DNA from: Fibrobacter sp.
GTDB lineage: Bacteria; Fibrobacterota; Fibrobacteria; Fibrobacterales; Fibrobacteraceae
DNA length: 16,046 nt
Direction of reading: 5' to 3'
NCBI GenBank assembly: GCA_021443065.1
Contig: JABUUR010000165.1
Coordinates: 1-16,046 of the forward strand
Notes under the pieces: generated by a model
The model's database searches: none
What the model was told of the DNA's origin: nothing
Seen by the model: only the letters and a program-made list of their open reading frames with translations
Program-made: the position numbers and the translations under genes
Shown here: positions 8,168 to 15,382 of the stretch, piece by piece
Layout: each line of letters begins with the position of its first letter
How positions within the stretch are numbered: the first letter of the stretch is position 1

Positions 8168-8202
8168 AAAAAAAGCCTGCGGTTTCCCGCAGGCTTTTTT
8201 TT
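8168..8202 (+). terminator. Intrinsic terminator after the efflux operon
   Basis: A perfect 8-bp GC-rich stem, GCCTGCGG (8175-8182) and CCGCAGGC (8187-8194), has a 4-nt loop. It is flanked by an A-run upstream and eight T residues downstream, so the structure could work in both orientations. Confidence 0.95.
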
Positions 8203-8253
8203 CACATGTCTTCATTTTGCAAACAACTGTTGACACACTCCTGGGCATTTCAT

Positions 8254-8269
8254 TTGTAGTTTTCCATCA
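8254..8269 (+). promoter_or_regulatory. Candidate near-leaderless promoter of the GspE-like gene
   Basis: ATTTGTAGTTT places a -10-like TAGTTT at 8257-8262, ending 6 nt before the ATG at 8269. No Shine-Dalgarno is present in the 15 nt before the start. The hexamer is weaker than in dnaX or the MCE gene, but the spacing is the same. Confidence 0.35.
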
Positions 8270-9534
8270 TGATCGCAAAGCACACCAACGCAGCCATTAT
8301 CCAGGAGGACGAGATCCATTGCTCCGTAGCAGTAATCCGCCCTCACGACGAACTTCTCCTGGAAAAATTTCGCCTTACCCGCAACAAGCGTATTGAACCT
8401 GTTCAAAAAAGCGAAGCCGAAATCCGGAACCTGCAAATTCGACAGGCGGAGCCTTTCAATGAGGAAAACCTCCACAAGATTTACCACACCGAAAATTCCT
8501 GGGAGTCAGAACCCGTCATCAACCTGGTAGACAGCCTTATAGAAGATGCCCTGGAAAAGGAAGCCACCGACATACACATCGAGCCCGACCATACAGCCCT
8601 GAAAATCAGGATCCGTCAAGACGGACTGTTGAACGATTTCAAGACACTCCCCCATTGGATCAGCGATGCCGTTCTTGTACGACTGAAAATCCTTGCCGAA
8701 GTCGATATTACAGACAAACGAATACCTCACGACGGAAGTTTCACTTTTAGCGGCGTCAAGTACAAGGCGAACATCCGCCTAAGTACCATCCCCATACAAA
8801 GCCAAGGGGTATCCACGGAAAAATGCGTCCTGAGGTTGCTCCCCCAGGCTTCTGTTCCCGAAAAAAATTCCATTACAGGAATCGAGCAGTTGCACCTTCC
8901 ATTAGCCGAAGAAATTTTTCTTAAGGATGTATTCGACAGTCCCCAGGGGCTGTTCCTGGTCACGGGTCCTACAGGCTCCGGCAAGACAACAACCCTACAT
9001 GCGGGCCTGCAGCAAATCGCCCAGAAGAAAATCAACATCGTCACCATCGAAGACCCTGTGGAATACGTCATCCCCGGAATCAACCAGGTGCAAGTCAACG
9101 AAAAATGCGGGTTCAGTTTTGCGGAAGCCTTGCGCAGCATTCTCCGTCAGGACCCCGATGTCATTTTCGTCGGTGAAATTCGCGACAGCGAAACTGCAAA
9201 AATCGCCATACGGGCGGCCCAGACCGGACACCTTGTGCTTTCCACCCTCCATACCAACAATTCCAAGGCGGCCCATACCAGACTGCAAGACCTAGGCATA
9301 GGCGAAAACTCACTGAGGGAGACGTTGCTGGGTGTCATGGCCCAGCGCCTGGTGCGTAAAAAAGACGGGCAAAGTTACAAGGGGCGAACCGCAATTACCG
9401 AGATTCTAAAACCCGACGGGACCTTCGTCTGCGGAACCCTCCGGGAATGCGCCCAAAGGTTGGTGGAGAAAAAAATCACGGACCTGCCCGAGGTAGAACA
9501 CGTTCTGGGCAAAAACCTGGGGCAACCTTCCTAA
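8269..9534 (+). CDS. GspE/PilB-like type II secretion/type IV pilus ATPase, compact form without zinc module
   Basis: Secretion-type hexameric ATPase that would power assembly of a type II secretion pseudopilus or type IV pilus at the inner membrane. Motifs in order: ATDIHIEP (99-106), RIPHDGSF (151-158), Walker A GPTGSGKTT (233-241), Asp box TIEDPVEY (259-266), Walker B DPDVIFVGEIRD (295-306) and His box TGHLVLSTLHTN (319-330). At 421 aa it is well short of GspE/PilB (usually about 500-570). The N-terminal N1E-type domain is reduced to about 80 residues. The segment after AQRLVRK (358-364) goes straight to YKGRTAITEIL (370-380), so the CxxC...CxxC zinc module normally inserted here is absent. 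No other secretion genes lie nearby, so pilus versus T2SS cannot be decided. Confidence 0.88.
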   Translation: MIAKHTNAAIIQEDEIHCSVAVIRPHDELLLEKFRLTRNKRIEPVQKSEAEIRNLQIRQAEPFNEENLHKIYHTENSWESEPVINLVDSLIEDALEKEATDIHIEPDHTALKIRIRQDGLLNDFKTLPHWISDAVLVRLKILAEVDITDKRIPHDGSFTFSGVKYKANIRLSTIPIQSQGVSTEKCVLRLLPQASVPEKNSITGIEQLHLPLAEEIFLKDVFDSPQGLFLVTGPTGSGKTTTLHAGLQQIAQKKINIVTIEDPVEYVIPGINQVQVNEKCGFSFAEALRSILRQDPDVIFVGEIRDSETAKIAIRAAQTGHLVLSTLHTNNSKAAHTRLQDLGIGENSLRETLLGVMAQRLVRKKDGQSYKGRTAITEILKPDGTFVCGTLRECAQRLVEKKITDLPEVEHVLGKNLGQPS

Positions 9535-9549
9535 ATCAAAACCGCTCTT

Positions 9550-9566
9550 TGCTATATTAAGAACAA
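9550..9566 (+). promoter_or_regulatory. MCE-gene promoter, near-leaderless, extended -10
   Basis: TTTGCTATATT gives an extended -10 (TGC-TATATT, hexamer 9553-9558) that ends 7 nt before the ATG at 9566. The predicted transcript would start at or next to the A of the start codon. No Shine-Dalgarno and no clear -35 are visible. The same 11-mer occurs before the Omp85 gene at 13499-13509. Confidence 0.5.
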
Positions 9567-10561
9567 TGAAAATTTCCGATAGAACCATAGGGTACTTGTC
9601 CCTTCTTACGCTGCTGCTGATTTTTGCAGCGGTGGCTATCGGTATGTATCAAGCCCACCACGAAGAAGCCAAATGCATCTACGTGGATTTCAATGAACTG
9701 GGAACTTTGCAGCCCCAAGACCAGGTGGTGGTCAAGGGTTACACCGTGGGCGTCATCGGTGACATCGCCTGGCTCGGAGACCGGGCCCGCGTCCAGGTAA
9801 AGTTCATTGAACCCATCATCATCCGCGAAGGCACACAGTTCTACGATGTCAATTACGCTCTCATGGGACAGCGTCGGCTAGAAATCATCCCCTCGAAAAC
9901 CGGGAAGATTTTACCTGACAGTTACATCCATACCGGTGTCTTTGAGCCGGGCATTGCCGAGGTCCTGCGCCTTATTGACGGCGTGAACGAGCAACTGCTC
10001 ATGGTTCGCGACATGGTCCGTATGCTTACAGACGGTGACTCCACCCACGCCTCCGTACAGCAGACTTTCGAAGAAGTTCTCCAGACTGTAGAAATCACCA
10101 TGCAGAACACTGAAAAAATGATAGCCTCGCTGCAACCCACGGTTAACAAGATTTTCAACAACGTAGACAGCACCACCAAGATTCTGATAGACGCCACAAA
10201 CCAGATCGACACCACCCTGAAAACTGCGAACAGCACGGTCAACGAAAAACTTGTCCAGGCCGAAGAAGCCCTCAAGACCGTTTCCGAAGGCATTCAAAGT
10301 GCAAACGACCTCATCAGCAACCTCGAAAGCAATCCCGATGTGAAAAAAATTCTGAATTCCACCGAGGTCATCGAAAAGACCAACGTAATGGTCGCAAAAC
10401 TCACCGAGTTGCTCAAGTCCATAAACACCAAGGGCCTTACGGTGTACGACGATAACGGAAAACCGGTCAAACTCATTCCATTCCGCAACATGAACATCAT
10501 TGGCAAAACCGCTCGCGAAAAAGCCGCCGAAAGGGCAGCGAAGGGCGAAAGCCTGGATTAA
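9566..10561 (+). CDS. MCE-domain (MlaD-like) lipid-transport protein
   Basis: Inner-membrane-anchored substrate-binding protein of the MCE/MlaD family, which shuttles lipids between membranes with an MlaEF-type ABC permease. One N-terminal membrane helix is visible (residues 10-28, LSLLTLLLIFAAVAIGMYQ). A single MCE domain follows (about 36-110), with the characteristic VDFNELGTLQPQDQVVVKGYTVGVI start. The remaining 200 residues are predicted helical/coiled-coil (heptad-like, rich in Asn/Thr/Glu), ending in a charged tail. The 331-aa length is normal for single-MCE proteins with a long helical tail. No mlaE or mlaF partner is adjacent, so its permease must be encoded elsewhere. recG follows after 3 nt, so the two are probably co-transcribed. 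Confidence 0.88.
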   Translation: MKISDRTIGYLSLLTLLLIFAAVAIGMYQAHHEEAKCIYVDFNELGTLQPQDQVVVKGYTVGVIGDIAWLGDRARVQVKFIEPIIIREGTQFYDVNYALMGQRRLEIIPSKTGKILPDSYIHTGVFEPGIAEVLRLIDGVNEQLLMVRDMVRMLTDGDSTHASVQQTFEEVLQTVEITMQNTEKMIASLQPTVNKIFNNVDSTTKILIDATNQIDTTLKTANSTVNEKLVQAEEALKTVSEGIQSANDLISNLESNPDVKKILNSTEVIEKTNVMVAKLTELLKSINTKGLTVYDDNGKPVKLIPFRNMNIIGKTAREKAAERAAKGESLD

Positions 10562-10564
10562 GCC

Positions 10565-12643
10565 ATGGATCTTTCCAACCTGCCCAAGATGGGCCCCAAA
10601 AGCCTAGAAGCATTACGTAACGCAGGCATCGTTTCGCTTACGGATTTTTTGTACAACATTCCAAGGACTTACCTGGACCAGACCAAGGTTACCAAGATCG
10701 GGAACCTTCACGTAGGGGACCGCGTTGTCCTTATCGGAAAAATTTCAAGGGCAGGGATTATCCGCGGCAGGACAAGTCGATTTGTGGCAACCCTTTCCGA
10801 CGGCACCGGCGAAATCTCGTTGACGTTCTTCAAGGGATCGCAGTACCACAGCAAACGGGTACAGCCCGGCACCTGCTGGCTTGTCTCCGGAGTTGTCGGC
10901 GAGTACCGCGGTTTCCAGATGACCCATCCCGACATGCAGCCCTTCGACGAAGAGGACAGGTTCAACGGCCAGATCCTGCCGGTCTACCCTATGACAGAAG
11001 CCATGGCAAAAAGCCGCATTACCCAAAAGACTTTGCGGAACTGGTACCGGGTTGTCTTTAACTTTCCGGCTTTGAGCCTGGGGGATGTGTGCCCCAGGGC
11101 GCTTACGGACTACCTGCATTTCAACTCCGTCGTAAAAAACCTGCAGGCATTGCACCTGCCGCAAAGTTTTGACGCCGTGCGCAAGGCCAAGAACCAGTTG
11201 AAGGTGATTGAATTGTTGCCCTTCTGTTTGCGAATGGTTCGCCGCAGGCAGAACCAGATTTTACGCGGCCAGGAGCGCCAGGTGGACCTAGGCCAGGTGA
11301 TGAATGCCCGCGCAAGGCTGCCTTTTGCATTGACCATGGGGCAGGAGGCGGCGTTAAATCAAATCGTTGACGGGCTCAACGGGAAAAAGCAATTCCATGC
11401 GCTGCTCCAGGGGGACGTAGGCTGCGGAAAAACCGTGGTGGCCATGCTCGCCATGCTTGCCATTTGCGGAACAGGAGAGCAGAGCGCCCTCATGGTGCCC
11501 ACGGACATCCTGGCACGACAACATTACAAGCAAATGAAGCCTTTCTTTGAGGCCGCCGGATTGCGCATACAACTTTTGGTGGGGGCCACCCCCGCCGCAG
11601 AACGCAGGCAGATTCTGGGCGAACTGCAAATGGGCCTTTGCCAGGCGGTCATCGGGACCCACGCCCTGTTCTCCAAGGACGTGACTTTTGCAAAACTCGG
11701 TTTTGTAATCATCGACGAACAGCACCGTTTTGGCGTAAACCAACGCGAGACCCTCCTTGCAAAGGGCCAGTATCCCGACATGCTGGTCATGAGCGCCACC
11801 CCCATCCCCCGCAGCCTCGCCATGACCTTGTACGGCGACCTGAAGGTTATTTCCATCAAGGAAAAGCCCGCCGGACGAAAGCCCATCAAGACACGTCTTG
11901 TTCCCGTCGAAAAGCGGATGGACATGAAGGGCTTTATCGTAAACGAGGCAAAGAAAGGCAACCTCTGCTATTGGATTGTCAGCCGAGTCAACGCAGATGG
12001 CGAAGAAAAATCCGCCAGCGACTCGGACTCCCGCACAGCAGCCAAAAGCGTAGACGACGTAGTCAACGAGTTGCGGGCCTTCGACAGTTCTATCGTCGTA
12101 AAAGGAATCCACGGACAGATGGACGAATCCGCCCGCGACGAAATCCTCAAGAGTTTTTCCAAAGGCGAAGTCCATATCCTTGTGGCAACCACCGTCATCG
12201 AAGTAGGCGTCAACGTTCCCCAGGCAAACATCATGGCCATCGACCAGCCGGACCGTTTCGGGCTGGCCCAGCTCCATCAGTTACGAGGCCGCGTCGGCCG
12301 CGGAGACATGCAGGCCTGGTGCTTTTTAATGCTCCCGGAGGGCGAAGCCGCCGCCTCGTCCGAAGAACGCCTCACCCAGTTCTCCCATACCGACGACGGA
12401 TTCGAAATCGCCGAACTGGATTTGCAGACCCGCGGTGCAGGCAATCTGGAAGGCAACGAGCAAAGCGGCAGTTGGGTTTTCCGCTGGTTCGACTGGATCC
12501 ACGACCAGGAACTCATTGCCGAGACATTGCAAATGGCAGAAAACATCTTAAACGACAAAAGCACCTTCGACGAAGACGCCCGTGAAAAAATTCAGTTGTG
12601 GTACAGCGAAAAGCCTTCGGCAAACGAAGACGGCATTCACTAA
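10565..12643 (+). CDS. recG: ATP-dependent DNA helicase RecG
   Basis: Superfamily 2 DNA translocase that reverses stalled replication forks and processes branched DNA such as Holliday junctions. Domains: an N-terminal wedge/OB-fold region (about 1-155), Q-like LTMGQ (256-260), Walker A GDVGCGKT (283-290), DEQH box (384-387), SATPIPRS (410-417), and the C-terminal helicase half ending in motif VI DQPDRFGLAQLHQLRGRVGRG. The RecG-specific tail follows, with EGNEQSG and DWIHDQELI. At 692 aa it is full length. The start at 10565 is 3 nt after the MCE stop; GGA at 10555-10557 is only a weak Shine-Dalgarno, so translational coupling to the MCE gene is likely. The stop lies 7 nt from the end of a converging gene. 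Confidence 0.97.
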   Translation: MDLSNLPKMGPKSLEALRNAGIVSLTDFLYNIPRTYLDQTKVTKIGNLHVGDRVVLIGKISRAGIIRGRTSRFVATLSDGTGEISLTFFKGSQYHSKRVQPGTCWLVSGVVGEYRGFQMTHPDMQPFDEEDRFNGQILPVYPMTEAMAKSRITQKTLRNWYRVVFNFPALSLGDVCPRALTDYLHFNSVVKNLQALHLPQSFDAVRKAKNQLKVIELLPFCLRMVRRRQNQILRGQERQVDLGQVMNARARLPFALTMGQEAALNQIVDGLNGKKQFHALLQGDVGCGKTVVAMLAMLAICGTGEQSALMVPTDILARQHYKQMKPFFEAAGLRIQLLVGATPAAERRQILGELQMGLCQAVIGTHALFSKDVTFAKLGFVIIDEQHRFGVNQRETLLAKGQYPDMLVMSATPIPRSLAMTLYGDLKVISIKEKPAGRKPIKTRLVPVEKRMDMKGFIVNEAKKGNLCYWIVSRVNADGEEKSASDSDSRTAAKSVDDVVNELRAFDSSIVVKGIHGQMDESARDEILKSFSKGEVHILVATTVIEVGVNVPQANIMAIDQPDRFGLAQLHQLRGRVGRGDMQAWCFLMLPEGEAAASSEERLTQFSHTDDGFEIAELDLQTRGAGNLEGNEQSGSWVFRWFDWIHDQELIAETLQMAENILNDKSTFDEDAREKIQLWYSEKPSANEDGIH

Positions 12644-12650
12644 GGGATAC

Positions 12651-12953
12651 CTAAATCAAGTCGGTAAAGGTCCCCAGGACAAAGGCACACAGCGCCAGGT
12701 TCAAAAAGAAGAACGTTCGGCGGATAATGATGTAGAAAAGAGGCAGCCACTGCAGCATGTTGTCCATAGGCACAATCAGTTCCTTGACACCCAGGAAAAC
12801 GCTGATGATTCCAGTAATCACCATCATCAAGGTCCCCACATAAAGGCCCTCGTCCCACACGTAAATCGTGGAGATAATCCCGAGAATCACCGCTATAAAG
12901 CCAATGATTGCCTCGACACGGAGTACAATGTTCTTAATCTTATTCTTGTCCAT
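12651..12953 (-). CDS. Small three-helix membrane protein of unknown function
   Basis: I do not recognise this 100-aa protein. It begins with a basic stretch (MDKNKIKNIVLRVE) and has three hydrophobic segments: residues 14-31, 39-60 and about 68-97 (the last interrupted by IIRR at about 78-81). This fits a small inner-membrane protein with the N-terminus inside. The Met at 12953 is preferred over an upstream in-frame Met at 13118, because the longer frame would read through the rnpB gene and its terminator. The start has no Shine-Dalgarno; a -10-like TACATT ends 8 nt upstream. The gene converges on recG with a 7-nt gap. The reverse-strand frame in this region is antisense overlap, not a gene. 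Confidence 0.7.
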   Translation of the reverse strand: MDKNKIKNIVLRVEAIIGFIAVILGIISTIYVWDEGLYVGTLMMVITGIISVFLGVKELIVPMDNMLQWLPLFYIIIRRTFFFLNLALCAFVLGTFTDLI

Positions 12954-12961
12954 TGCAAAGG

Positions 12962-12972
12962 AATGTAGTAAA
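12962..12972 (-). promoter_or_regulatory. Candidate near-leaderless promoter of the small membrane protein
   Basis: On the minus strand TTTACTACATT contains TACATT (12967 down to 12962), which ends 8 nt before the ATG at 12953. It follows the T-tract of the rnpB terminator almost directly, so terminator and promoter are packed together. No good -35 is seen. The hexamer matches TATAAT at four of six positions. Confidence 0.35.
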
Positions 12973-12975
12973 ATT

Positions 12976-13007
12976 AAAACCCCCGCCCGATTGGGGCGAG
13001 GGTCTTT
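12976..13007 (-). terminator. Intrinsic terminator of rnpB
   Basis: On the minus strand ACCCTCGCCC pairs with GGGCGGGGGT (plus positions 12994-13003 and 12979-12988). The result is a 10-bp stem with one G-T pair and a 5-nt loop, followed by TTTTAATTTT. Read on the plus strand the hairpin is followed by CTTTTAAATT, so it may also stop read-through from the recG direction. Confidence 0.85.
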
Positions 13008-13011
13008 TAAA

Positions 13012-13437
13012 TTCCTGGGGCAGTTATAAGCCGGGTTCTGTACCTGTGCCATACGCCCTAAGGACTGTGCACTAGGCGATGACCATCTCTCTGGACGAAC
13101 TGTTACCAGCCGCCTCAAGCGACCTACCCGGATATCCAGCTGGCACGAGCCGCGCCAGGCCCACGCTTGCGCGTAAGCGGATTCCTGCTTGGTCTTGCAC
13201 CGGATGAGGTTTACATTGCCATCCCTGTCACCAGGAATGCGGTGAGCCCTTACCTCGCCATTTCACCCTTACCAACCGAGAGGCCTTGCGGCACTCCGAG
13301 TCCGATTGGCGGTATAATTTCTGTTGCACTCTCTGTCGCGTTTCCGCGCCTGGACGTTATCCAGCATCCTGCTCTGCGGTGCCCGGACTTTCCTCCAGTC
13401 TGAATTTCTTCTCGCCGGCGGCCATCCGCTGCCCGCC
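13012..13437 (-). ncRNA. rnpB: RNase P RNA, bacterial class A-like
   Basis: Catalytic RNA of RNase P, which removes the 5' leader of tRNA precursors. The minus strand shows the family's conserved blocks in order: GAGGAAAGTCCGGGCACC (plus 13378-13395), AGAGAGTGCAACAG then ACCGCC, GGTAAGGGTGAAATGG followed by GAGGTAAGGGCTCACCGC, and near the 3' end ACAGAACCCGGCTTATA (plus 13026-13042). The ends pair to form P1 (GGGCAG near the 5' end with CTGCCC at the 3' end). The length of about 425 nt is usual. Exact ends are estimated from P1 and the promoter, to within a few bases. Confidence 0.96.
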
Positions 13438-13440
13438 TCA

Positions 13441-13469
13441 AATATAGAAACAACCTGAACTCGTTTCAA
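13441..13469 (-). promoter_or_regulatory. rnpB promoter, sigma70-like
   Basis: On the minus strand TTGAAA (plus 13464-13469) is followed by a 17-nt spacer and TATATT (plus 13441-13446), very close to the sigma70 consensus. RNA would start near 13434-13437, at the predicted 5' end of RNase P RNA. It is the only promoter in the window with a convincing -35, which fits a highly expressed stable RNA. Confidence 0.8.
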
Positions 13470-13498
13470 TCCTACTTGCGTTCTTTATACCGTCCCTT

Positions 13499-13527
13499 TT
13501 TGCTATATTGGGTAATCTAATCAGGAA
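13499..13527 (+). promoter_or_regulatory. Promoter and ribosome binding site of the Omp85-like gene
   Basis: TTTGCTATATT gives an extended -10 (TATATT at 13504-13509), which predicts a start near 13516. The short leader carries AGGAA (13523-13527) 7 nt before the ATG at 13535. It lies back to back with the rnpB promoter, only about 35 bp between the two -35 regions. Confidence 0.6.
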
Positions 13528-13534
13528 TCCCGTT

Positions 13535-15280
13535 ATGCGACATATTTTACTTGCCACACTTTTGAGTACCGCAGTTTTTGCCCAAACAGAGGGCAAAACC
13601 GATTCACTACCCAAAAATCCGGGAACCTTCAAAATCGATTCCATCCAGTACGAAATTGGTGACGCATTCGACGATTCCAAGTACCACACCAAGTACGACA
13701 AGTGGGCCTACGACTTTTTGAACTGGATTCACATCGAGACCAGGGAATCTACAGTCCGCAAGTTGCTGCTCTTTAACCAAGGCGACACCGTGGACTCCAT
13801 CATGCTTCAAGAATCCGAACGTTTTCTGCGCACCCAGCGATATCTTTCCGACGCAAGCATCCGTGTAGAAAACGAGGACGGGAAAAACGTTGCCCACGTA
13901 AAAACCAGCGACAACTGGACCCTGGTTGTACCGGCGGGCATAGGTTTTGGCGGCAAGGAGTGGAGTTACAAGAACTTGAACTGGAGCCTGGGCATTCAAG
14001 AAGGAAATTTCCTGGGCTTGGGCCAGAGAATTGAAATCATCTACATCCACGAATATTTCCGCGACACCTGGAAGCTAGACTACAGCGCCCCCCATTTCTT
14101 GTTCCGCTACAACAAACTGGATCTGACCTTTGCCAACAACACGGACGGCTACCTGGCCTCCTGGCAAATGTACGTTCCGTTTATGAACCGCAATCAAAAC
14201 CAGTGGGCGTACACCCTGGCAGGCTTGAAAAACAAGAGGACTATTCACGTCTTTGGCAGTGGCGACCTTCCTCCGGGAGCAGTCCCCTACGAAACATCCA
14301 CCCCGCTGGACTCCCTGCCCAAGTACAACGGCAAGGAAACAGTCACCCTCATGAGGTTCAGGAACTTTGCAGAAGATTCCCTCAGCCTCCACTTTAGCAG
14401 GTCCTTCGGAGATTCCAAGCGTAAACTTTATGTGGGGGCAACATACGACTACCTCCGGCAAGAAGCCGACCGGGACAGTCTGTTTCTCAAGACTTTCCGT
14501 CAAGGCGACCAGTCATACATCATCGACACCCCCGCCGTCTGGAACGACTGGGCTCCCGAAGTACTTGATTCACGTTTGGGCCTTTACCTCACCCTCTCAA
14601 ACTTGTACTATGTCAAGGAAAAAAATCTCAACAACGTAAAGTGGACCGAGGACGTAGAAAAGGGATACTCCATCAAGGCCCAGGTTTCCAAGAATTACAA
14701 ACAACTTGGTTCCGAAAACAACGACATTAGAATAGACTTGTGGGCGAACCTTTATTTGGGCCGCAACATGCATCACCTGAATCTTTCGTCCAGGAGCAGG
14801 TTCTACCTGGATCATTGGCAGGACATCCATGATTTCTACGGCAGGGTTTACGGGGAATACATTTTCCATCCCACCCAGCAATGGTCCACCGTGCTCAAGG
14901 GACAGATTGACTTCTACAAAAACGCCAATTACGGTTACCAGTTGTCTCTAGGCGGTAGCGACGGCTTTGCGGGATTCGACCCGGGCTACTATACTGGCCA
15001 GGCCCGAGTTTACGGATTCCTGGAACAGCGATACTTTCCCAATTTCGAAATCGCAACCCTGAGGCCAGTACTTGCCGTATTCGGCACCATGGGCGAAACC
15101 GCGTGGGATATCAAGAACATCAACCGCAAGGACCTGGTCTACGTCTTGGGTTTCGGGCTCAGGCTCGCCCAGACAAAATCCACCAGCCGTCTCGTCAACA
15201 AGATTGACATAAACATCCCCCTGAACGGAGCACGCAAGGGCGACATCCATTACTCGGTGACCACCACCACCAACCTGTAA
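13535..15280 (+). CDS. Omp85/BamA-TamA-like outer-membrane protein with one POTRA-like domain
   Basis: Probable outer-membrane barrel of the Omp85 superfamily, which inserts or exports proteins or lipids across the outer membrane. The ATG at 13535 starts a clear signal peptide (MRHILLATLLSTAVFAQ), so the longer frame from TTG at 13508 is rejected. A POTRA-like segment follows at about residues 66-120 (ETRESTVRKLLLFNQGDT, then LQESERFLRTQRYLSDASI). After it comes NWTLVVPAGIGFGG and a long Gly/aromatic beta-rich region to the C-terminus (residue 581), matching a barrel of about 16 strands. The region LGGSDGFAGFDPGYYTG followed by EQRYFP resembles the Omp85 L6 segment, but the conserved (L/V)RG(Y/F) is FAGF (A479). 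The C-terminal residue is Leu rather than aromatic. Family assignment is by motif recognition; exact function is unknown. Confidence 0.72.
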   Translation: MRHILLATLLSTAVFAQTEGKTDSLPKNPGTFKIDSIQYEIGDAFDDSKYHTKYDKWAYDFLNWIHIETRESTVRKLLLFNQGDTVDSIMLQESERFLRTQRYLSDASIRVENEDGKNVAHVKTSDNWTLVVPAGIGFGGKEWSYKNLNWSLGIQEGNFLGLGQRIEIIYIHEYFRDTWKLDYSAPHFLFRYNKLDLTFANNTDGYLASWQMYVPFMNRNQNQWAYTLAGLKNKRTIHVFGSGDLPPGAVPYETSTPLDSLPKYNGKETVTLMRFRNFAEDSLSLHFSRSFGDSKRKLYVGATYDYLRQEADRDSLFLKTFRQGDQSYIIDTPAVWNDWAPEVLDSRLGLYLTLSNLYYVKEKNLNNVKWTEDVEKGYSIKAQVSKNYKQLGSENNDIRIDLWANLYLGRNMHHLNLSSRSRFYLDHWQDIHDFYGRVYGEYIFHPTQQWSTVLKGQIDFYKNANYGYQLSLGGSDGFAGFDPGYYTGQARVYGFLEQRYFPNFEIATLRPVLAVFGTMGETAWDIKNINRKDLVYVLGFGLRLAQTKSTSRLVNKIDINIPLNGARKGDIHYSVTTTTNL

Positions 15281-15382
15281 AGGTTTACCCAGTCCATTTT
15301 ACCATCTCGTAGTGAGAAAAGTCAATCTGCGGGATGTTTTTTTCTTTTTTTGCAGAAATTCACCCACAAACGGCCTTTTTTT

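Noticed and set aside
11638..12585. 315-codon plus-strand frame inside recG
   Set aside because: Arg/Pro-rich shadow frame of recG, with no family match and no ribosome binding site.
12582..12968. 128-codon plus-strand frame after recG
   Set aside because: Overlaps the recG end and is antisense to the small membrane protein; the translation is hydrophilic and low in complexity, whereas the minus-strand frame shows coherent membrane helices.
12954..13118. N-terminal extension of the small membrane protein to Met at 13118
   Set aside because: It would be translated from the 3' part of rnpB and through its terminator; no homologous character and no ribosome binding site.
13167..13403. Short frames on both strands within 13167-13469
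   Set aside because: They lie inside the RNase P RNA gene, whose conserved blocks explain the sequence.
13508..13534. TTG start at 13508 for the Omp85-like protein
   Set aside because: It falls inside the -10 element; the ATG at 13535 has a ribosome binding site and begins a signal peptide.
15302..15338. Possible terminator after the Omp85-like gene (CATC...GATG then seven T)
   Set aside because: The outer stem is only 4 bp with a long internal region; too weak to call.
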